Below, in pieces: positions 1 to 8,995 of a stretch of 64,000 nt of DNA. The stretch covers positions 3,893,297-3,957,296 of the forward strand of contig NZ_CP019936.1 of NCBI RefSeq assembly GCF_002009425.1, given 5' to 3'. Source of the stretch: Thiosocius teredinicola. GTDB taxonomy: Bacteria; Pseudomonadota; Gammaproteobacteria; Chromatiales; Chromatiaceae. The notes beneath the pieces are model-generated. The model searched no databases and was not told the DNA's origin. It was given only the letters and a program-made list of their open reading frames with translations. Position 1 is the stretch's first letter; every line of letters starts with the position of its first letter. Position numbers and translations under genes: made by a program.

Positions 1-489
1 CCGGATACCGCGCAGGTCGAGCGCAGCATTGTGATCAATGCACCGGCCGACAAGATCTTCCCCCACCTGAACAGCATGCGGGCGTTTCACGCCTGGTCGC
101 CGTGGACACAGGTCGATCCGGACACCAGCTACACCTTCGAAGGCCCCGAACAGGGTGTCGGATCGCGCATGACCTGGAGCAGCGGCGATGAGCGTGTCGG
201 CCAGGGAAGCCAGGAGATCACCGCCAGCGCCCCCAACCAGAGCGTCGATACCCACCTGGTGTTCGGCGACGAGGGCGAAGGCGATGCACGCTTCGTGCTC
301 GAACCCGAGGGACAGGGCACCCGTATCCGCTGGGAGTTCGAAACCGAGTTTGGCTGGGACCTGTTCGGCCGCTACGTGGGCCTGATGCTCGATACGATGA
401 TCGGCACCTCGTACGATCGCGGTCTGAAAGAGCTCAAGTCACGCATCGAACAGCCCGAAGCTCCTGCCGAGCCCGACAGCAACGCCTGA
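1..489 (+). CDS. SRPBCC/START-like (polyketide cyclase family) protein, 5' end outside window
   Basis: The reading frame is open from base 1 and ends at TGA 487-489, so the start lies upstream. The first visible residues (VERSIVINAPADKIF) are the usual opening strand and helix of SRPBCC/START proteins, followed by alternating strands and a long C-terminal helix (YDRGLKELKSRIEQ). Members form a helix-grip fold with a hydrophobic ligand cavity. Most bacterial stand-alone members have no assigned reaction, so I give no substrate. A GTG at 31 would be a poor start because the conserved first strand lies before it. Confidence 0.8.
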   Translation, partial: PDTAQVERSIVINAPADKIFPHLNSMRAFHAWSPWTQVDPDTSYTFEGPEQGVGSRMTWSSGDERVGQGSQEITASAPNQSVDTHLVFGDEGEGDARFVLEPEGQGTRIRWEFETEFGWDLFGRYVGLMLDTMIGTSYDRGLKELKSRIEQPEAPAEPDSNA

Positions 490-676
490 ATATGTCGTCG
501 CACGTCGCCGCTACGATTTTCACCATTTAGCTTTCCAAGGCTTGGGCTTGATCCACGCCTTAGGTTCGGCTCGCGCCAACTGTTAAGGTGGATAGATAGC
601 GCGACGGTCGCAGGCGCATCTCCGCCGCGACCGCCATGCGTCGTTCCACATACCTTGATCGCATCGGGGCAGGCAC

Positions 677-1627
677 ATGAAACAGGCAATCGGTGAAAAC
701 AGCTATCTGATCGACACGGGGCTGTACCGCCCCAACCACGCTGCCTGCTATCTGATCGAAGACGCCGGCGAACTCGCGCTGATCGATACCGGTACCCAGC
801 ACTCGCTGCCACGGGTACTGAACGCCATCGAATCGCTGGGGGCCACGCCCGAGCAGGTGCGCTACGTGATGCCGACGCATGTGCACCTCGACCACGCCGG
901 CGGCGCCGGGCAATTGATGGAGGCCTGCTCGAACGCAACGCTGGTGGTCCATCCTAAAGGTCAACAACACATGATCGATCCGTCGAAGCTGCAGGCCGGC
1001 GCGACCGAGGTCTATGGTGAAGACGCCTTCCGACGCGATTTCGGCACCCTGATGCCGACCGATGAGCAACGCACGGTGGCCGCCAACGACCTGCAGACCT
1101 TCGAGCTCGGCAACCGCCGCCTGCAGTTCCTGCACACGCCGGGTCATGCCAACCACCACGGCTGTATCTTCGATCAACAGAGCGGCTACCTGTACACCGG
1201 CGACACCTTCGGCCTCGGCTACACCGAGTTTCGAAACAACGGTGAACCGCTGCTGGTCGCCACAACCACACCCGTGGCATTCGATCCAGAGGCCTGGTTC
1301 GACAGCCTCGATCACATGATGGCCATGAATCCGCAGGCCTGTTGCCTGACCCATTTCGGCAAGATCGACAAACCCGGGGAACGCGTCGCACAGTTGCGCG
1401 CCAGCATCGAGGCACATGTGAAGATCGCGCTCGACGAAGAAGCGCTGCCCCTCGAGGGGCGTTCGGAGCGCCTGCACGGTGCCGTGTACAACGTGCTGGT
1501 CAGCGCCGGTTGCGCCCATAGCAACCTGAGCGAGGAAGAGGTCCGTTCGATTTTCGCCTCCGACATCGATCTGAACGCCCAAGGACTTGCCGTCTGGCTT
1601 GTCAGGCGGGCCAAAAAACGCGCATAG
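677..1627 (+). CDS. Metallo-beta-lactamase-fold hydrolase
   Basis: 316 residues with an intact MBL metal site: THVHLDHAGG at residues 67-76 (H68, H70, D72, H73), H157 in HTPGH, D176 in TGDTF and H226 in LTHFGK. This spacing fits the glyoxalase II-like/B3-like branch that binds two metals. The substrate is not evident. The C-terminal ~70 residues are helical and probably form a lid. There is no signal peptide, so it is cytoplasmic. ATG 677 fits the family N-terminus. The gene stands alone between an SRPBCC gene and DAHP synthase. Confidence 0.88.
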   Translation: MKQAIGENSYLIDTGLYRPNHAACYLIEDAGELALIDTGTQHSLPRVLNAIESLGATPEQVRYVMPTHVHLDHAGGAGQLMEACSNATLVVHPKGQQHMIDPSKLQAGATEVYGEDAFRRDFGTLMPTDEQRTVAANDLQTFELGNRRLQFLHTPGHANHHGCIFDQQSGYLYTGDTFGLGYTEFRNNGEPLLVATTTPVAFDPEAWFDSLDHMMAMNPQACCLTHFGKIDKPGERVAQLRASIEAHVKIALDEEALPLEGRSERLHGAVYNVLVSAGCAHSNLSEEEVRSIFASDIDLNAQGLAVWLVRRAKKRA

Positions 1628-1662
1628 TTGGGCGCTTTGCGTCGTTTCACGATGCCGAACGC

Positions 1663-1690
1663 CGGACAGAACGCCCGGCCCCGCTATAAT
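1663..1690 (+). promoter_or_regulatory. Putative sigma-70 promoter of DAHP synthase
   Basis: A perfect TATAAT lies at 1685-1690, and CGGACA (four of six matches to TTGACA) lies 16 bp upstream at 1663-1668. The start codon follows 32 bp downstream. Seen by eye only; the -35 box is weak. Confidence 0.5.
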
Positions 1691-1722
1691 TTCGTCCCAC
1701 AAGCACAAAACACCGACAAAAC

Positions 1723-2793
1723 ATGCAACAAACCGACGACCTTCGTATCGAGGCCATTCATCAGGTCGAACCACCGGCCTCAGTGCACGAACGCCACCCA
1801 TTAACGGAAGAAGCCGCGCAGACGGTGCTCAATGCGCGTAACGCCATCCACCGCATCCTATCCGGTGAAGACGACCGCTTGCTGGTGGTGATCGGCCCCT
1901 GCTCGGTGCACGATCCGGAAGCCGCGATCGAGTACGCCAATCGATTGATCCCTGTTCGCGACCGCCTCAAAGACGACCTGATCGTCGTCATGCGCGTCTA
2001 TTTCGAAAAGCCGCGCACCACCGTCGGTTGGAAAGGCCTGATCAACGACCCGGATCTGAACGAGAGCTTCCAGATCAACAAGGGCTTGAACCTGGCGCGC
2101 GAGCTGCTGCTCAAGATCAACAACATGGGATTGCCGGCCGGTACCGAGTTTCTCGACCTGATCAGCCCGCAGTACGTCGCCGACCTGATCAGTTGGGGCG
2201 CGATCGGTGCGCGCACCACGGAAAGCCAGGGCCACCGCGAGCTGGCGTCGGGCCTGTCGTGCCCGGTCGGCTTCAAGAACGGAACCGACGGCACAATGCG
2301 TATCGCGGTCGACGCCATGCGCGCCGCCGAACGGCCGCACGTGTTCCTGTCGCTGACCAAAGACGGGCGTTCGGCGATCTTCAATACGCGCGGCAACGCC
2401 GATACGCACATCATCCTGCGTGGCGGCAAGCGCCCCAATTACGATACGGAATCGGTCGCTGAAGCCGTGCAGGAGATGACCAAGGGCGGCGTAACGCCGA
2501 ACCTGATGATCGACTTCAGCCACGCCAACAGCCGCAAACAGCACGAAAAACAGATCGACGTGGGCGAAGACGTTGCCCGCCAGATCCGGCGCGGCAACCA
2601 CAACATCGTCGGCGTGATGATCGAGAGCCACCTGATCGGCGGCCGTCAGGACCTGGGCGAAGGCGATCTGACCTATGGCCAGAGCGTCACCGATGCCTGT
2701 CTGGCCTGGGAAGACAGCGTGCCGCTGTTGGAGAAGCTGGCCGAAGCCGTTCGCAAGCGTCGCGAAACGGCCAAAACCGAATCCACCGATTGA
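1723..2793 (+). CDS. aroG: 3-deoxy-7-phosphoheptulonate (DAHP) synthase, class I alpha
   Basis: Condenses phosphoenolpyruvate and erythrose 4-phosphate, the first step of the shikimate pathway. At 356 residues it matches the usual ~350 of the AroFGH type. Key motifs are present: GPCSVHD with metal-ligand C60, the GARTTESQGHRE/FKNGTDG substrate loop, and DFSHANS near residue 265. I cannot tell from sequence which aromatic amino acid inhibits it, so the aroG symbol means the family and not Phe sensitivity. It is monocistronic, with a promoter at 1663-1690 and a terminator at 2812-2835. Confidence 0.95.
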   Translation: MQQTDDLRIEAIHQVEPPASVHERHPLTEEAAQTVLNARNAIHRILSGEDDRLLVVIGPCSVHDPEAAIEYANRLIPVRDRLKDDLIVVMRVYFEKPRTTVGWKGLINDPDLNESFQINKGLNLARELLLKINNMGLPAGTEFLDLISPQYVADLISWGAIGARTTESQGHRELASGLSCPVGFKNGTDGTMRIAVDAMRAAERPHVFLSLTKDGRSAIFNTRGNADTHIILRGGKRPNYDTESVAEAVQEMTKGGVTPNLMIDFSHANSRKQHEKQIDVGEDVARQIRRGNHNIVGVMIESHLIGGRQDLGEGDLTYGQSVTDACLAWEDSVPLLEKLAEAVRKRRETAKTESTD

Positions 2794-2811
2794 GCAAGGC
2801 ACACTAGGGCG

Positions 2812-2835
2812 AAGGCGGCCGGAGCGCCGCCTTTT
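2812..2835 (+). terminator. Rho-independent terminator after DAHP synthase
   Basis: AAGGCGGC pairs with GCCGCCTT around a 6-nt loop and is followed by TTTT, about 18 nt after the DAHP synthase stop. The A-rich 5' arm means it may also serve the convergent Sel1 gene. Confidence 0.7.
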
Positions 2836-2850
2836 CCCGGCGACCGGCGA

Positions 2851-3294
2851 TCAGAAGTCGTCAAAGCCCGCCTTGCGAAACCATTCCTTGGCCTTTTCTT
2901 CGTCGCGTTCGACCCCGTTGCCTTCGCGATACATCATGCCGATCGTGGTCATGGCGCCTTGCAGACCCTGGTCGGCCGCCTTCTTGAACCACTCGAGCGC
3001 CTTCTCGCCGTTCTGCTCGACGCATTCGCCCTGCATGTACATAAAGGCAAGCCCGTGCTGCGCCAAGCCCATGCCCGATTCGGCAGCGGCTTTCATGTAG
3101 CGATAGGCCATCAGCTGGTTCTCCACCATGCCGAGTCCGTTCTGCGCCATGATCGCCATGCGGTACTGGGCTTCCGGGTTGCCTTCCTCGGCCTTCGGCG
3201 CCAGCAGGCGGGTCGCAGTACTGAAATGTTTCGATTCGAACGCAGCGATGCCGCTGCTCAAATCCATGTCCAGGCCATCATCGTTGTCAGTCAT
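2851..3294 (-). CDS. Sel1-repeat (TPR-like) protein
   Basis: 147 residues from the ATG at 3294 (MTDNDDG...). Four Sel1-like units are visible from residue ~30, for example AQHGLAFMYMQGECVEQNGEKALEWFKKAADQG and the closing AKEWFRKAGFDDF. Sel1 repeats form alpha-solenoids that mediate protein-protein contacts; no enzymatic residues are expected. The start codon overlaps the stop of the upstream thioesterase gene (ATGA at 3291-3294), so the two are probably translationally coupled. No signal peptide is present from this start. Confidence 0.82.
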   Translation of the reverse strand: MTDNDDGLDMDLSSGIAAFESKHFSTATRLLAPKAEEGNPEAQYRMAIMAQNGLGMVENQLMAYRYMKAAAESGMGLAQHGLAFMYMQGECVEQNGEKALEWFKKAADQGLQGAMTTIGMMYREGNGVERDEEKAKEWFRKAGFDDF

Positions 3295-3791
3295 TCGGCT
3301 CTTGTACTCCTCTTCAGGCCGGCGGCCGGCCGGTAATCGTGCGGTCGGATCGCGACGCGACAGTGCACCTTCACACATAGCTGCTCTTGCGCGTCGTAAA
3401 ACCCGTATTCGAAACGCGGCGTCGCCCGCCCGCGTTCGCTCAATTCAGTTCGAATCGCAGCCTCGTGCGCCGGATCGAGCACGAAACGCAGTTCCATGTC
3501 GGTTCGGCTCTCGTGCTGAAAATCCAGCGACAGGTCGCGCGTCCACAACTGGTGCCCTGGAAAATGCCGGTTGCACACCAGCGCGGCGATTGGATCCGCC
3601 AAGCAGGCCATCGACCCGCCGAACATACCACCGCCGGGGTTGCGATTTGCCGCCAGCGGCAACAACAAGCGCACCGTGCGCCAGTCATCGCTCAGGTCGA
3701 CGACCTTCACCCGCAAGGCGCGAAACGGCGGATACCATTCCAGGCGCTTGTGCGCGGGCAACAGCCGTCGAATCTTTTCCGGGATACGCAT
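3291..3791 (-). CDS. Hotdog-fold thioesterase-like protein (DUF4442/PaaI-like)
   Basis: 166 residues from the ATG at 3791 (MRIPEKIRRLLP...). The segment NPGGGMFGGSMACLADPIAALVCNRHF is the hotdog central helix with the Gly-rich turn of PaaI/DUF4442 proteins, followed by strands carrying DLSLDFQHESRTDMELRFVL. Related enzymes hydrolyse acyl-CoA thioesters, but substrate and activity are not predictable here. It is the first gene of a two-gene unit with the Sel1 gene (4-bp overlap). Confidence 0.75.
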   Translation of the reverse strand: MRIPEKIRRLLPAHKRLEWYPPFRALRVKVVDLSDDWRTVRLLLPLAANRNPGGGMFGGSMACLADPIAALVCNRHFPGHQLWTRDLSLDFQHESRTDMELRFVLDPAHEAAIRTELSERGRATPRFEYGFYDAQEQLCVKVHCRVAIRPHDYRPAAGLKRSTRAE

Positions 3792-3918
3792 AGACTTATA
3801 CCATCGCGCCCGCTCCAACCAACGTCGCAAAGCGGCGGGAAATATCGCCGCCTGGCACCGCGCAAGCGATTGCAACGCCGGTTAAACTGCCGGGCCCTAC
3901 CAACAACACCAAAGATCG

Positions 3919-5148
3919 ATGCAGACCGCGCTAGCTGATTTCATCCGCGATACCGCCGCCGGCAAGGAAGCCGACCAGATTCTGCGCGCCTGCGTGCACT
4001 GCGGTTTTTGTACAGCGACCTGTCCAACATACCAGCTTCTGGGGGACGAACTCGACGGCCCGAGAGGACGAATCTACCAGATCAAGCAAGTCCTCGAAGG
4101 TGCACCGGCCAACGAGACGACGCGTGAACATCTCGATCGCTGCCTGACCTGCCGGTCGTGCGAGACGACCTGCCCGTCCGGCGTCAACTACCACCGGCTG
4201 CTCGACATCGGCCGCGTACAGGTCGAGCGCCAGGCGCCGCGACCATTCACACAACGCCTGATGCGCCGCGTGCTGATCGAAACCCTGTCGTATCGCAGCC
4301 GTTTCACGCCACTGATCGGTCTTGGGCGCTGGCTGCGGCCGATGCTGCCGCAGAACCTGCGCGCCAAAGTGCCGGTCGCACAGACGCTCGACGCACCGTT
4401 GGTCGTACCGAAGTCGGCGGACCGACGGGTACTGATGCTCGACGGCTGTGTACAACCCGGGCTGGCGCCGGAGATCAACCAGGCGCTGGAGGCCGTGCTC
4501 GCGGCGCTCGGCATCGCCATCGAGCGCACACCGCAGGCCGGCTGTTGCGGCGCCGTGGCGCATCATCTGAGCGACGAGCAGCGTGCGCGCGAAATGGCCA
4601 AGCGCAACATCGATGCCTGGCTGCCGCCGCTCGACAAGGGCGCCGAGGCATTGATCGTGACCGCCAGCGGTTGCGGTGCGCACATCCATGACTACCCCAG
4701 CCTGCTGGCCGACGACCCGGCGTATGCCGAAAAGGCACAGCGCTTGGTGAGCGCCACACGCGATCCGCTGCAACTGCTCGCCGCCGAGCCGCTGGAAGAT
4801 CTGAAACTGCACCCGCGCAGCGAGCGCGTTGCCGTGCATACGCCCTGCACGCTGCAACACGCCTTGAAACTCGGCGGCCTGGCCGAGCAGGTGTTGACCC
4901 GCTTGGGCTACTCGCTGTGTACGGTGGCCGAGAGCCACCTATGCTGCGGTTCGGCCGGCACCTACTCGATGCTGCAACCCGAACTGTCGCAACGCTTACG
5001 GGCGCGCAAGCTGCAGGCACTCAAGATCGACCACCCGGACGTGATCGCCACGGCCAACATCGGTTGCCTGCTGCACCTCGGCGAGAGCGGCGGCGTGCCG
5101 GTGCGTCATTGGCTGACCATCGTGGCCGAGGATCTGCATCTCGACTGA
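3919..5148 (+). CDS. glcF: Glycolate oxidase iron-sulfur subunit
   Basis: 409 residues, close to the ~407 of E. coli GlcF. Two [4Fe-4S] ferredoxin motifs are clear near the N-terminus (CVHCGFCTATCP and CLTCRSCETTCP). Two CCG-type domains follow (GCVQPGL...AGCCGAVAHHLS and HTPCTLQHALKL...HLCCGSAGTYS). It passes electrons from GlcD/GlcE, which oxidise glycolate to glyoxylate, to the membrane quinone pool. glcD and glcE are not adjacent in this window, so the complex must be completed from another locus or this is a paralogous CCG-domain Fe-S subunit. Confidence 0.88.
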   Translation: MQTALADFIRDTAAGKEADQILRACVHCGFCTATCPTYQLLGDELDGPRGRIYQIKQVLEGAPANETTREHLDRCLTCRSCETTCPSGVNYHRLLDIGRVQVERQAPRPFTQRLMRRVLIETLSYRSRFTPLIGLGRWLRPMLPQNLRAKVPVAQTLDAPLVVPKSADRRVLMLDGCVQPGLAPEINQALEAVLAALGIAIERTPQAGCCGAVAHHLSDEQRAREMAKRNIDAWLPPLDKGAEALIVTASGCGAHIHDYPSLLADDPAYAEKAQRLVSATRDPLQLLAAEPLEDLKLHPRSERVAVHTPCTLQHALKLGGLAEQVLTRLGYSLCTVAESHLCCGSAGTYSMLQPELSQRLRARKLQALKIDHPDVIATANIGCLLHLGESGGVPVRHWLTIVAEDLHLD

Positions 5149-5157
5149 ACGCGGACG

Positions 5158-5973
5158 CTAGTCTTCCAGGTGCTGCGTAATCCACTCACGCCACTGCGCC
5201 AGCAAAGGCTCATGGGTTGCGGCAATCGCGATGCGCGGCGTCAACGAATCGGCCGGCAACCAATCCCCGTGATAGTCGTCGACCAGGCCGCCGGCTGCGC
5301 CGGCCTCGCGCAGAATCAGGTAACCCGCCGCGTAATCCCACAACTTTTGCCCGCCATGCAGATAGATCTGACACCGTCCCGCTGCGACCCAACACCAGTC
5401 GAGCGCGACCGAACCGAAACTGCGCTGCGAGCGATAAGGGGCGCGCCGGGCGAGTGCCGTGATCAGCGATTCCGGTAGCCGCTTGAGATCCACCATCGCC
5501 ATCGACGCCTTCAAGGTCTCGGGCATCGCCTGCGCGACCAGGGGTTCGCCGTCCAACCAGGCACCCTGGCCTTGCAGGGCACTGAAACACTCGTCGCGCG
5601 CCGGATCATAGACCACGGCGGCCAACACCTGTCCCTGGCGGATCAAGGCCAGCGAGACGCCGAAGAACGGGATGCCGGCAGCGAAGTTGCTGGTGCCGTC
5701 GAGCGGGTCGAGACACCACAGGCCCGCACCGGGATTCGCCAACAGGCGCTGGTGTTCGGCGGCGGACATCTCTTCGCCCAACAACTGAAAGTCCGGCCAT
5801 TGCGACGCCAGTTCGTCTTGCAGTCGGTGCTGCATGGCGTAGTCGGCTTCGGTAATCACCGATCCATCGGCCTTGGTCGCTGCGCTCACGTCGTTGAAAC
5901 GTGACATCAATTCGTCGATCGCCGCGGTGCGAACCATCTGCCTTATGCGCTCGAGGTCGTTTACATCCAACAT
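5158..5973 (-). CDS. Inositol monophosphatase family phosphatase
   Basis: 271 residues from ATG 5973 (MLDVNDLERI...). Family signatures are intact: EADYAMQ, GEEMS, the metal-binding WCLDPLDGTSNFAAGIPFFGVSLAL, and the distal QKLWDYAAGYLILREAGA. These Mg-dependent phosphatases include inositol-1-phosphatase/SuhB, 3'(2'),5'-bisphosphate nucleotidase and histidinol-phosphatase HisN. The sequence alone does not settle the substrate. A TTG at 5982 would add three residues. It is divergent from slt across a 150-bp AT-rich intergenic region. Confidence 0.88.
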   Translation of the reverse strand: MLDVNDLERIRQMVRTAAIDELMSRFNDVSAATKADGSVITEADYAMQHRLQDELASQWPDFQLLGEEMSAAEHQRLLANPGAGLWCLDPLDGTSNFAAGIPFFGVSLALIRQGQVLAAVVYDPARDECFSALQGQGAWLDGEPLVAQAMPETLKASMAMVDLKRLPESLITALARRAPYRSQRSFGSVALDWCWVAAGRCQIYLHGGQKLWDYAAGYLILREAGAAGGLVDDYHGDWLPADSLTPRIAIAATHEPLLAQWREWITQHLED

Positions 5974-6124
5974 CTGAACCAAATGAATCTCAAAACTTAG
6001 GTATTAACTTTATATTTTACTGCCCTTGCGCCGCATAACCCAATGAGCAAAAAGGGAAACCCCCTATTGCTATCGACTGCTGCGCGACCTACGCTGAAGA
6101 CTTCCAGTCAATCAGGAAGACGCC

Positions 6125-8104
6125 ATGGTGCTTCAGCGCCCCGTATCCGCTTTGGTATTGGCCTTTGTCTGCGTATTCGCCGGTGCAGCCACCGCCGCGA
6201 GCCTCGCAGAACAACGCGAGCTGTTCCTCGCCGCCGAACAGGCGCTCGCACGCAACGATCATCACACCTTCGCGAAGCTGGAAAAGCAACTGCGCGACTA
6301 TCCGCTGCATCCCTACCTTGAATATCGCCTGCTACGGGAGAAGCTGTCGAAGGCAAAGGCCGGCGACGTGTCGCGCTTCCTGAAGAAACACGAAGGCACC
6401 CGCCTGTCCCGCCTGCTGCGCATGCTGTGGCTCAACGAGCTCGGCAAACAGAAGCGGTGGAACGAATACCTCGCGTTCTACGAGTCATCGAGCGCCAACG
6501 AAAACCGAGAGTGTTATTACGCCAATGCGCTGATCGCGACCGGCAATACGAAAGCCGGGTTCGCGGGAGTGCCGGCATTGTGGCTGTACGGCAAGTCGCG
6601 CCCTGAATCCTGCGACCCGGTGTTCAACGCTTGGACCAAGGCCGGTAAGCGCACGCATGACATGACCTGGCAGCGCATCAAGCTCGCGATGGATGCGGGC
6701 CAGTGGCGCCTGGCTGAGTATCTGGGCAAATCGTTGCCGAAGAGTGATCAGGTCTGGGTGCAGCGTTGGTCAAAGCTGTATCAACAGCCACGCACAGTCA
6801 CGAAAGTGACCTTCAGCGAGAAACATCCATATCGCGAGGCCATGTTCCCGGCGGCAATTCGTCGCCTGGCGCGCTGGGACGGCCCCGAGGCGATGCACGC
6901 CTGGGAAACGCTGAAGGCGCGCTACGATTTCACGCCGGAACAGGTCCGCGAAACCGAGCAATACATCGTGCGCAACCTGGTCAGGGTGCCGGGCGACGAG
7001 GCGTATGAGTTCATTCACAGCGTCGACGTCGGCAAACAGGACCTTCCGGCACACGAGGCGCGCATCCGTTCCGCGCTGTTGCGTGAAGACTGGCCACAGG
7101 TAATCGAGTGGATCGCCGCTCTGCCGCAGGACGAGCGCAACCAGGAAGGTTGGTTGTACTGGCTGGCACGCGCATTGGAAGGCAAAGGTGACAACGACGT
7201 GGCCCACGCGCTGTATCAGCGGGTGGCGAAAGAGCGCAGCTATTACGGCTTCCTCGCGGCCGACCGCATCGGCGTGGCCTACCACCTGTTTCACGCGGAT
7301 ACGCCGGCATCGCCGCAACTGTTGAAGATGATCGAGGCCATGCCCGGGGTCAAACGTGCGCGCGAACTGTTTGCGCTGGAGCGCTGGAGCGATGCCCGCG
7401 CGGAATGGCAGATCGCGACCAAAGACCTCGATTCCGATCAGTTGAAGGCGGCCGCCAAACTGGCCAAGGTCAACGGCTGGCACGACCGCGCGATCTTCAC
7501 CCTGGCACGCACCGACTATTGGGATGACCTCGAGCTGCGTTTCCCGCTCGAACACACCGGCTTGGTCGACCAAAACGCCGCACGTCAGGGTATCGACAAG
7601 GCATGGATCTACGCGGTGATGCGCCAGGAAAGCGCCTTCATGAGCAATGCCCGTTCACCCGTCGGCGCCATGGGCCTGATGCAGTTGATGCCGGCGACCG
7701 CACGCACGGTATCGCGCAAGATCCTCAATCGCACGCCGCCGAGCCGCTACGAATTGCTCCAGCCGGATACCAATATCGAACTCGGCAGCGCCTATCTCAA
7801 GCACGTCAAAAGCGAGTTGGGCGACAGCGCCATGCTGGCGACGGCGGCATACAACGCCGGACCTCATCGCGTGAACCGCTGGTTGCCGCAACGTACGTTA
7901 CCTGCGGATATCTGGATCGAACTGGTGCCGTTTAGCGAAACGCGCGGCTATCTGCGCCGGGTATTGGCCTACACGGTCATCTACGAAAGTCGCATGGGCA
8001 AGAACCCGACGCGCCTGAACGACCGGCTACATCCGGTTCCGCCGTCGTTAAACCGCTTGGGATCTTCGCAGACCGCCAAACGCAACGGTGATTCAGCCGG
8101 CTGA
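6125..8104 (+). CDS. slt: Soluble lytic murein transglycosylase (Slt70 type)
   Basis: 659 residues with a Sec signal peptide (cleavage likely after ATAA, residue ~25), a long alpha-superhelical U-domain (~30-470) and a C-terminal SLT domain. Catalytic Glu502 lies in the MRQESAF motif, followed by SPVGAMGLMQLMPATA and AAYNAGPHRV. The enzyme cleaves glycan strands to 1,6-anhydromuropeptides in the periplasm. AGGA lies 8 nt upstream of the ATG. The 3' end overlaps the convergent Sel1 gene by 12 bp. Confidence 0.95.
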   Translation: MVLQRPVSALVLAFVCVFAGAATAASLAEQRELFLAAEQALARNDHHTFAKLEKQLRDYPLHPYLEYRLLREKLSKAKAGDVSRFLKKHEGTRLSRLLRMLWLNELGKQKRWNEYLAFYESSSANENRECYYANALIATGNTKAGFAGVPALWLYGKSRPESCDPVFNAWTKAGKRTHDMTWQRIKLAMDAGQWRLAEYLGKSLPKSDQVWVQRWSKLYQQPRTVTKVTFSEKHPYREAMFPAAIRRLARWDGPEAMHAWETLKARYDFTPEQVRETEQYIVRNLVRVPGDEAYEFIHSVDVGKQDLPAHEARIRSALLREDWPQVIEWIAALPQDERNQEGWLYWLARALEGKGDNDVAHALYQRVAKERSYYGFLAADRIGVAYHLFHADTPASPQLLKMIEAMPGVKRARELFALERWSDARAEWQIATKDLDSDQLKAAAKLAKVNGWHDRAIFTLARTDYWDDLELRFPLEHTGLVDQNAARQGIDKAWIYAVMRQESAFMSNARSPVGAMGLMQLMPATARTVSRKILNRTPPSRYELLQPDTNIELGSAYLKHVKSELGDSAMLATAAYNAGPHRVNRWLPQRTLPADIWIELVPFSETRGYLRRVLAYTVIYESRMGKNPTRLNDRLHPVPPSLNRLGSSQTAKRNGDSAG

Positions 8105-8728
8105 CGATCCGTCTCCGGCCGTGCCGAGCATACGATCGCGCACGGCCTTGACCTCGGCGGGGTCCATGCGTTTGATGAGGTGGGTCACGTAGTCTTCGGC
8201 GCGTTTGCTGCCGTTGATGTGGGCCAGCGTCAACCACTGCAGGGCGGTCACATCGTCCTGTGCAACGCCCTTGCCCTCCATCAGCATCTTGCCCAGCGCG
8301 AACTGCGCCGTCGGCATACCCTGATCGGCGGCCTTCATGTACCAGTCAACCGCCTTGGCGATATCTTTTTTTACGCCGAATTGCGCAAAGCGATACATGG
8401 TGCCGACCACGTATTGCGCCTTTGCCGAACCGCATTCGGCGGCTTTCAGATAGAAATCGCGGGCGCGCCCCTCGTCGGCCTCGACGCCGGTGCCGTTGGC
8501 ATACATCCAGGCCAGCGTGATCAGGGCATTTTCATGGCCCTGCACCGCCGCCTTCTCGAACCAGGCGCGCGCCTGGTCGTAGTCGAGCCCTACGCCGTCT
8601 CCGTTGCCGTACATAACACCCAAGCGAAACTGGGCCTCGGGATTGCCCGCCTTGGCCGCCTTACGGATTGCCGCCTCGGCGCGTAGCTGGTCGGGATTGA
8701 AGGTTGCGATGTGTTCTTGATCTGACAT
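8093..8728 (-). CDS. Sel1-repeat (TPR-like) protein
   Basis: 211 residues from ATG 8728 (MSDQEHIATFNPDQ...). Four or more Sel1 units are visible, for example AQFRLGVMYGNGDGVGLDYDQARAWFEKAA and AQYVVGTMYRF...AVDWYMKAADQG. The C-terminal ~45 residues are a charged helical tail. It is predicted to be a cytoplasmic scaffold with no enzymatic residues. It resembles the Sel1 gene at 2851-3294 in repeat style but is clearly longer. An in-frame ATG at 8737 is an alternative start. It is convergent with slt and overlaps it by 12 bp. Confidence 0.82.
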   Translation of the reverse strand: MSDQEHIATFNPDQLRAEAAIRKAAKAGNPEAQFRLGVMYGNGDGVGLDYDQARAWFEKAAVQGHENALITLAWMYANGTGVEADEGRARDFYLKAAECGSAKAQYVVGTMYRFAQFGVKKDIAKAVDWYMKAADQGMPTAQFALGKMLMEGKGVAQDDVTALQWLTLAHINGSKRAEDYVTHLIKRMDPAEVKAVRDRMLGTAGDGSSAG

Positions 8729-8995
8729 GCGCAACATCTTCGCATGTCGCCCACATGGGCGCGAATAGTCCACATGTTGCGCCGCTTGTCGCAGCACCTG
8801 GGCGTTTTGCCGTAACCGCGATGTGGGATTGAGGTAAAACGCCAACCCGGCCTCGACCTACAGGAGACCGCGAGGCCTTTGACACAGCAACGTATGCCGC
8901 AGACTTCGCTTTCGCCCATCTCGCCAGCCTTGAATGAAACGTCGTATAACTCAGCCCCACACCCAGCCGGCATTTCGCGCCGCCGGGTTTGCGAG

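Noticed and set aside
560-1801. 413-residue minus-strand frame opposite the MBL-fold gene
   Set aside because: Shadow; the plus strand carries the complete metal site.
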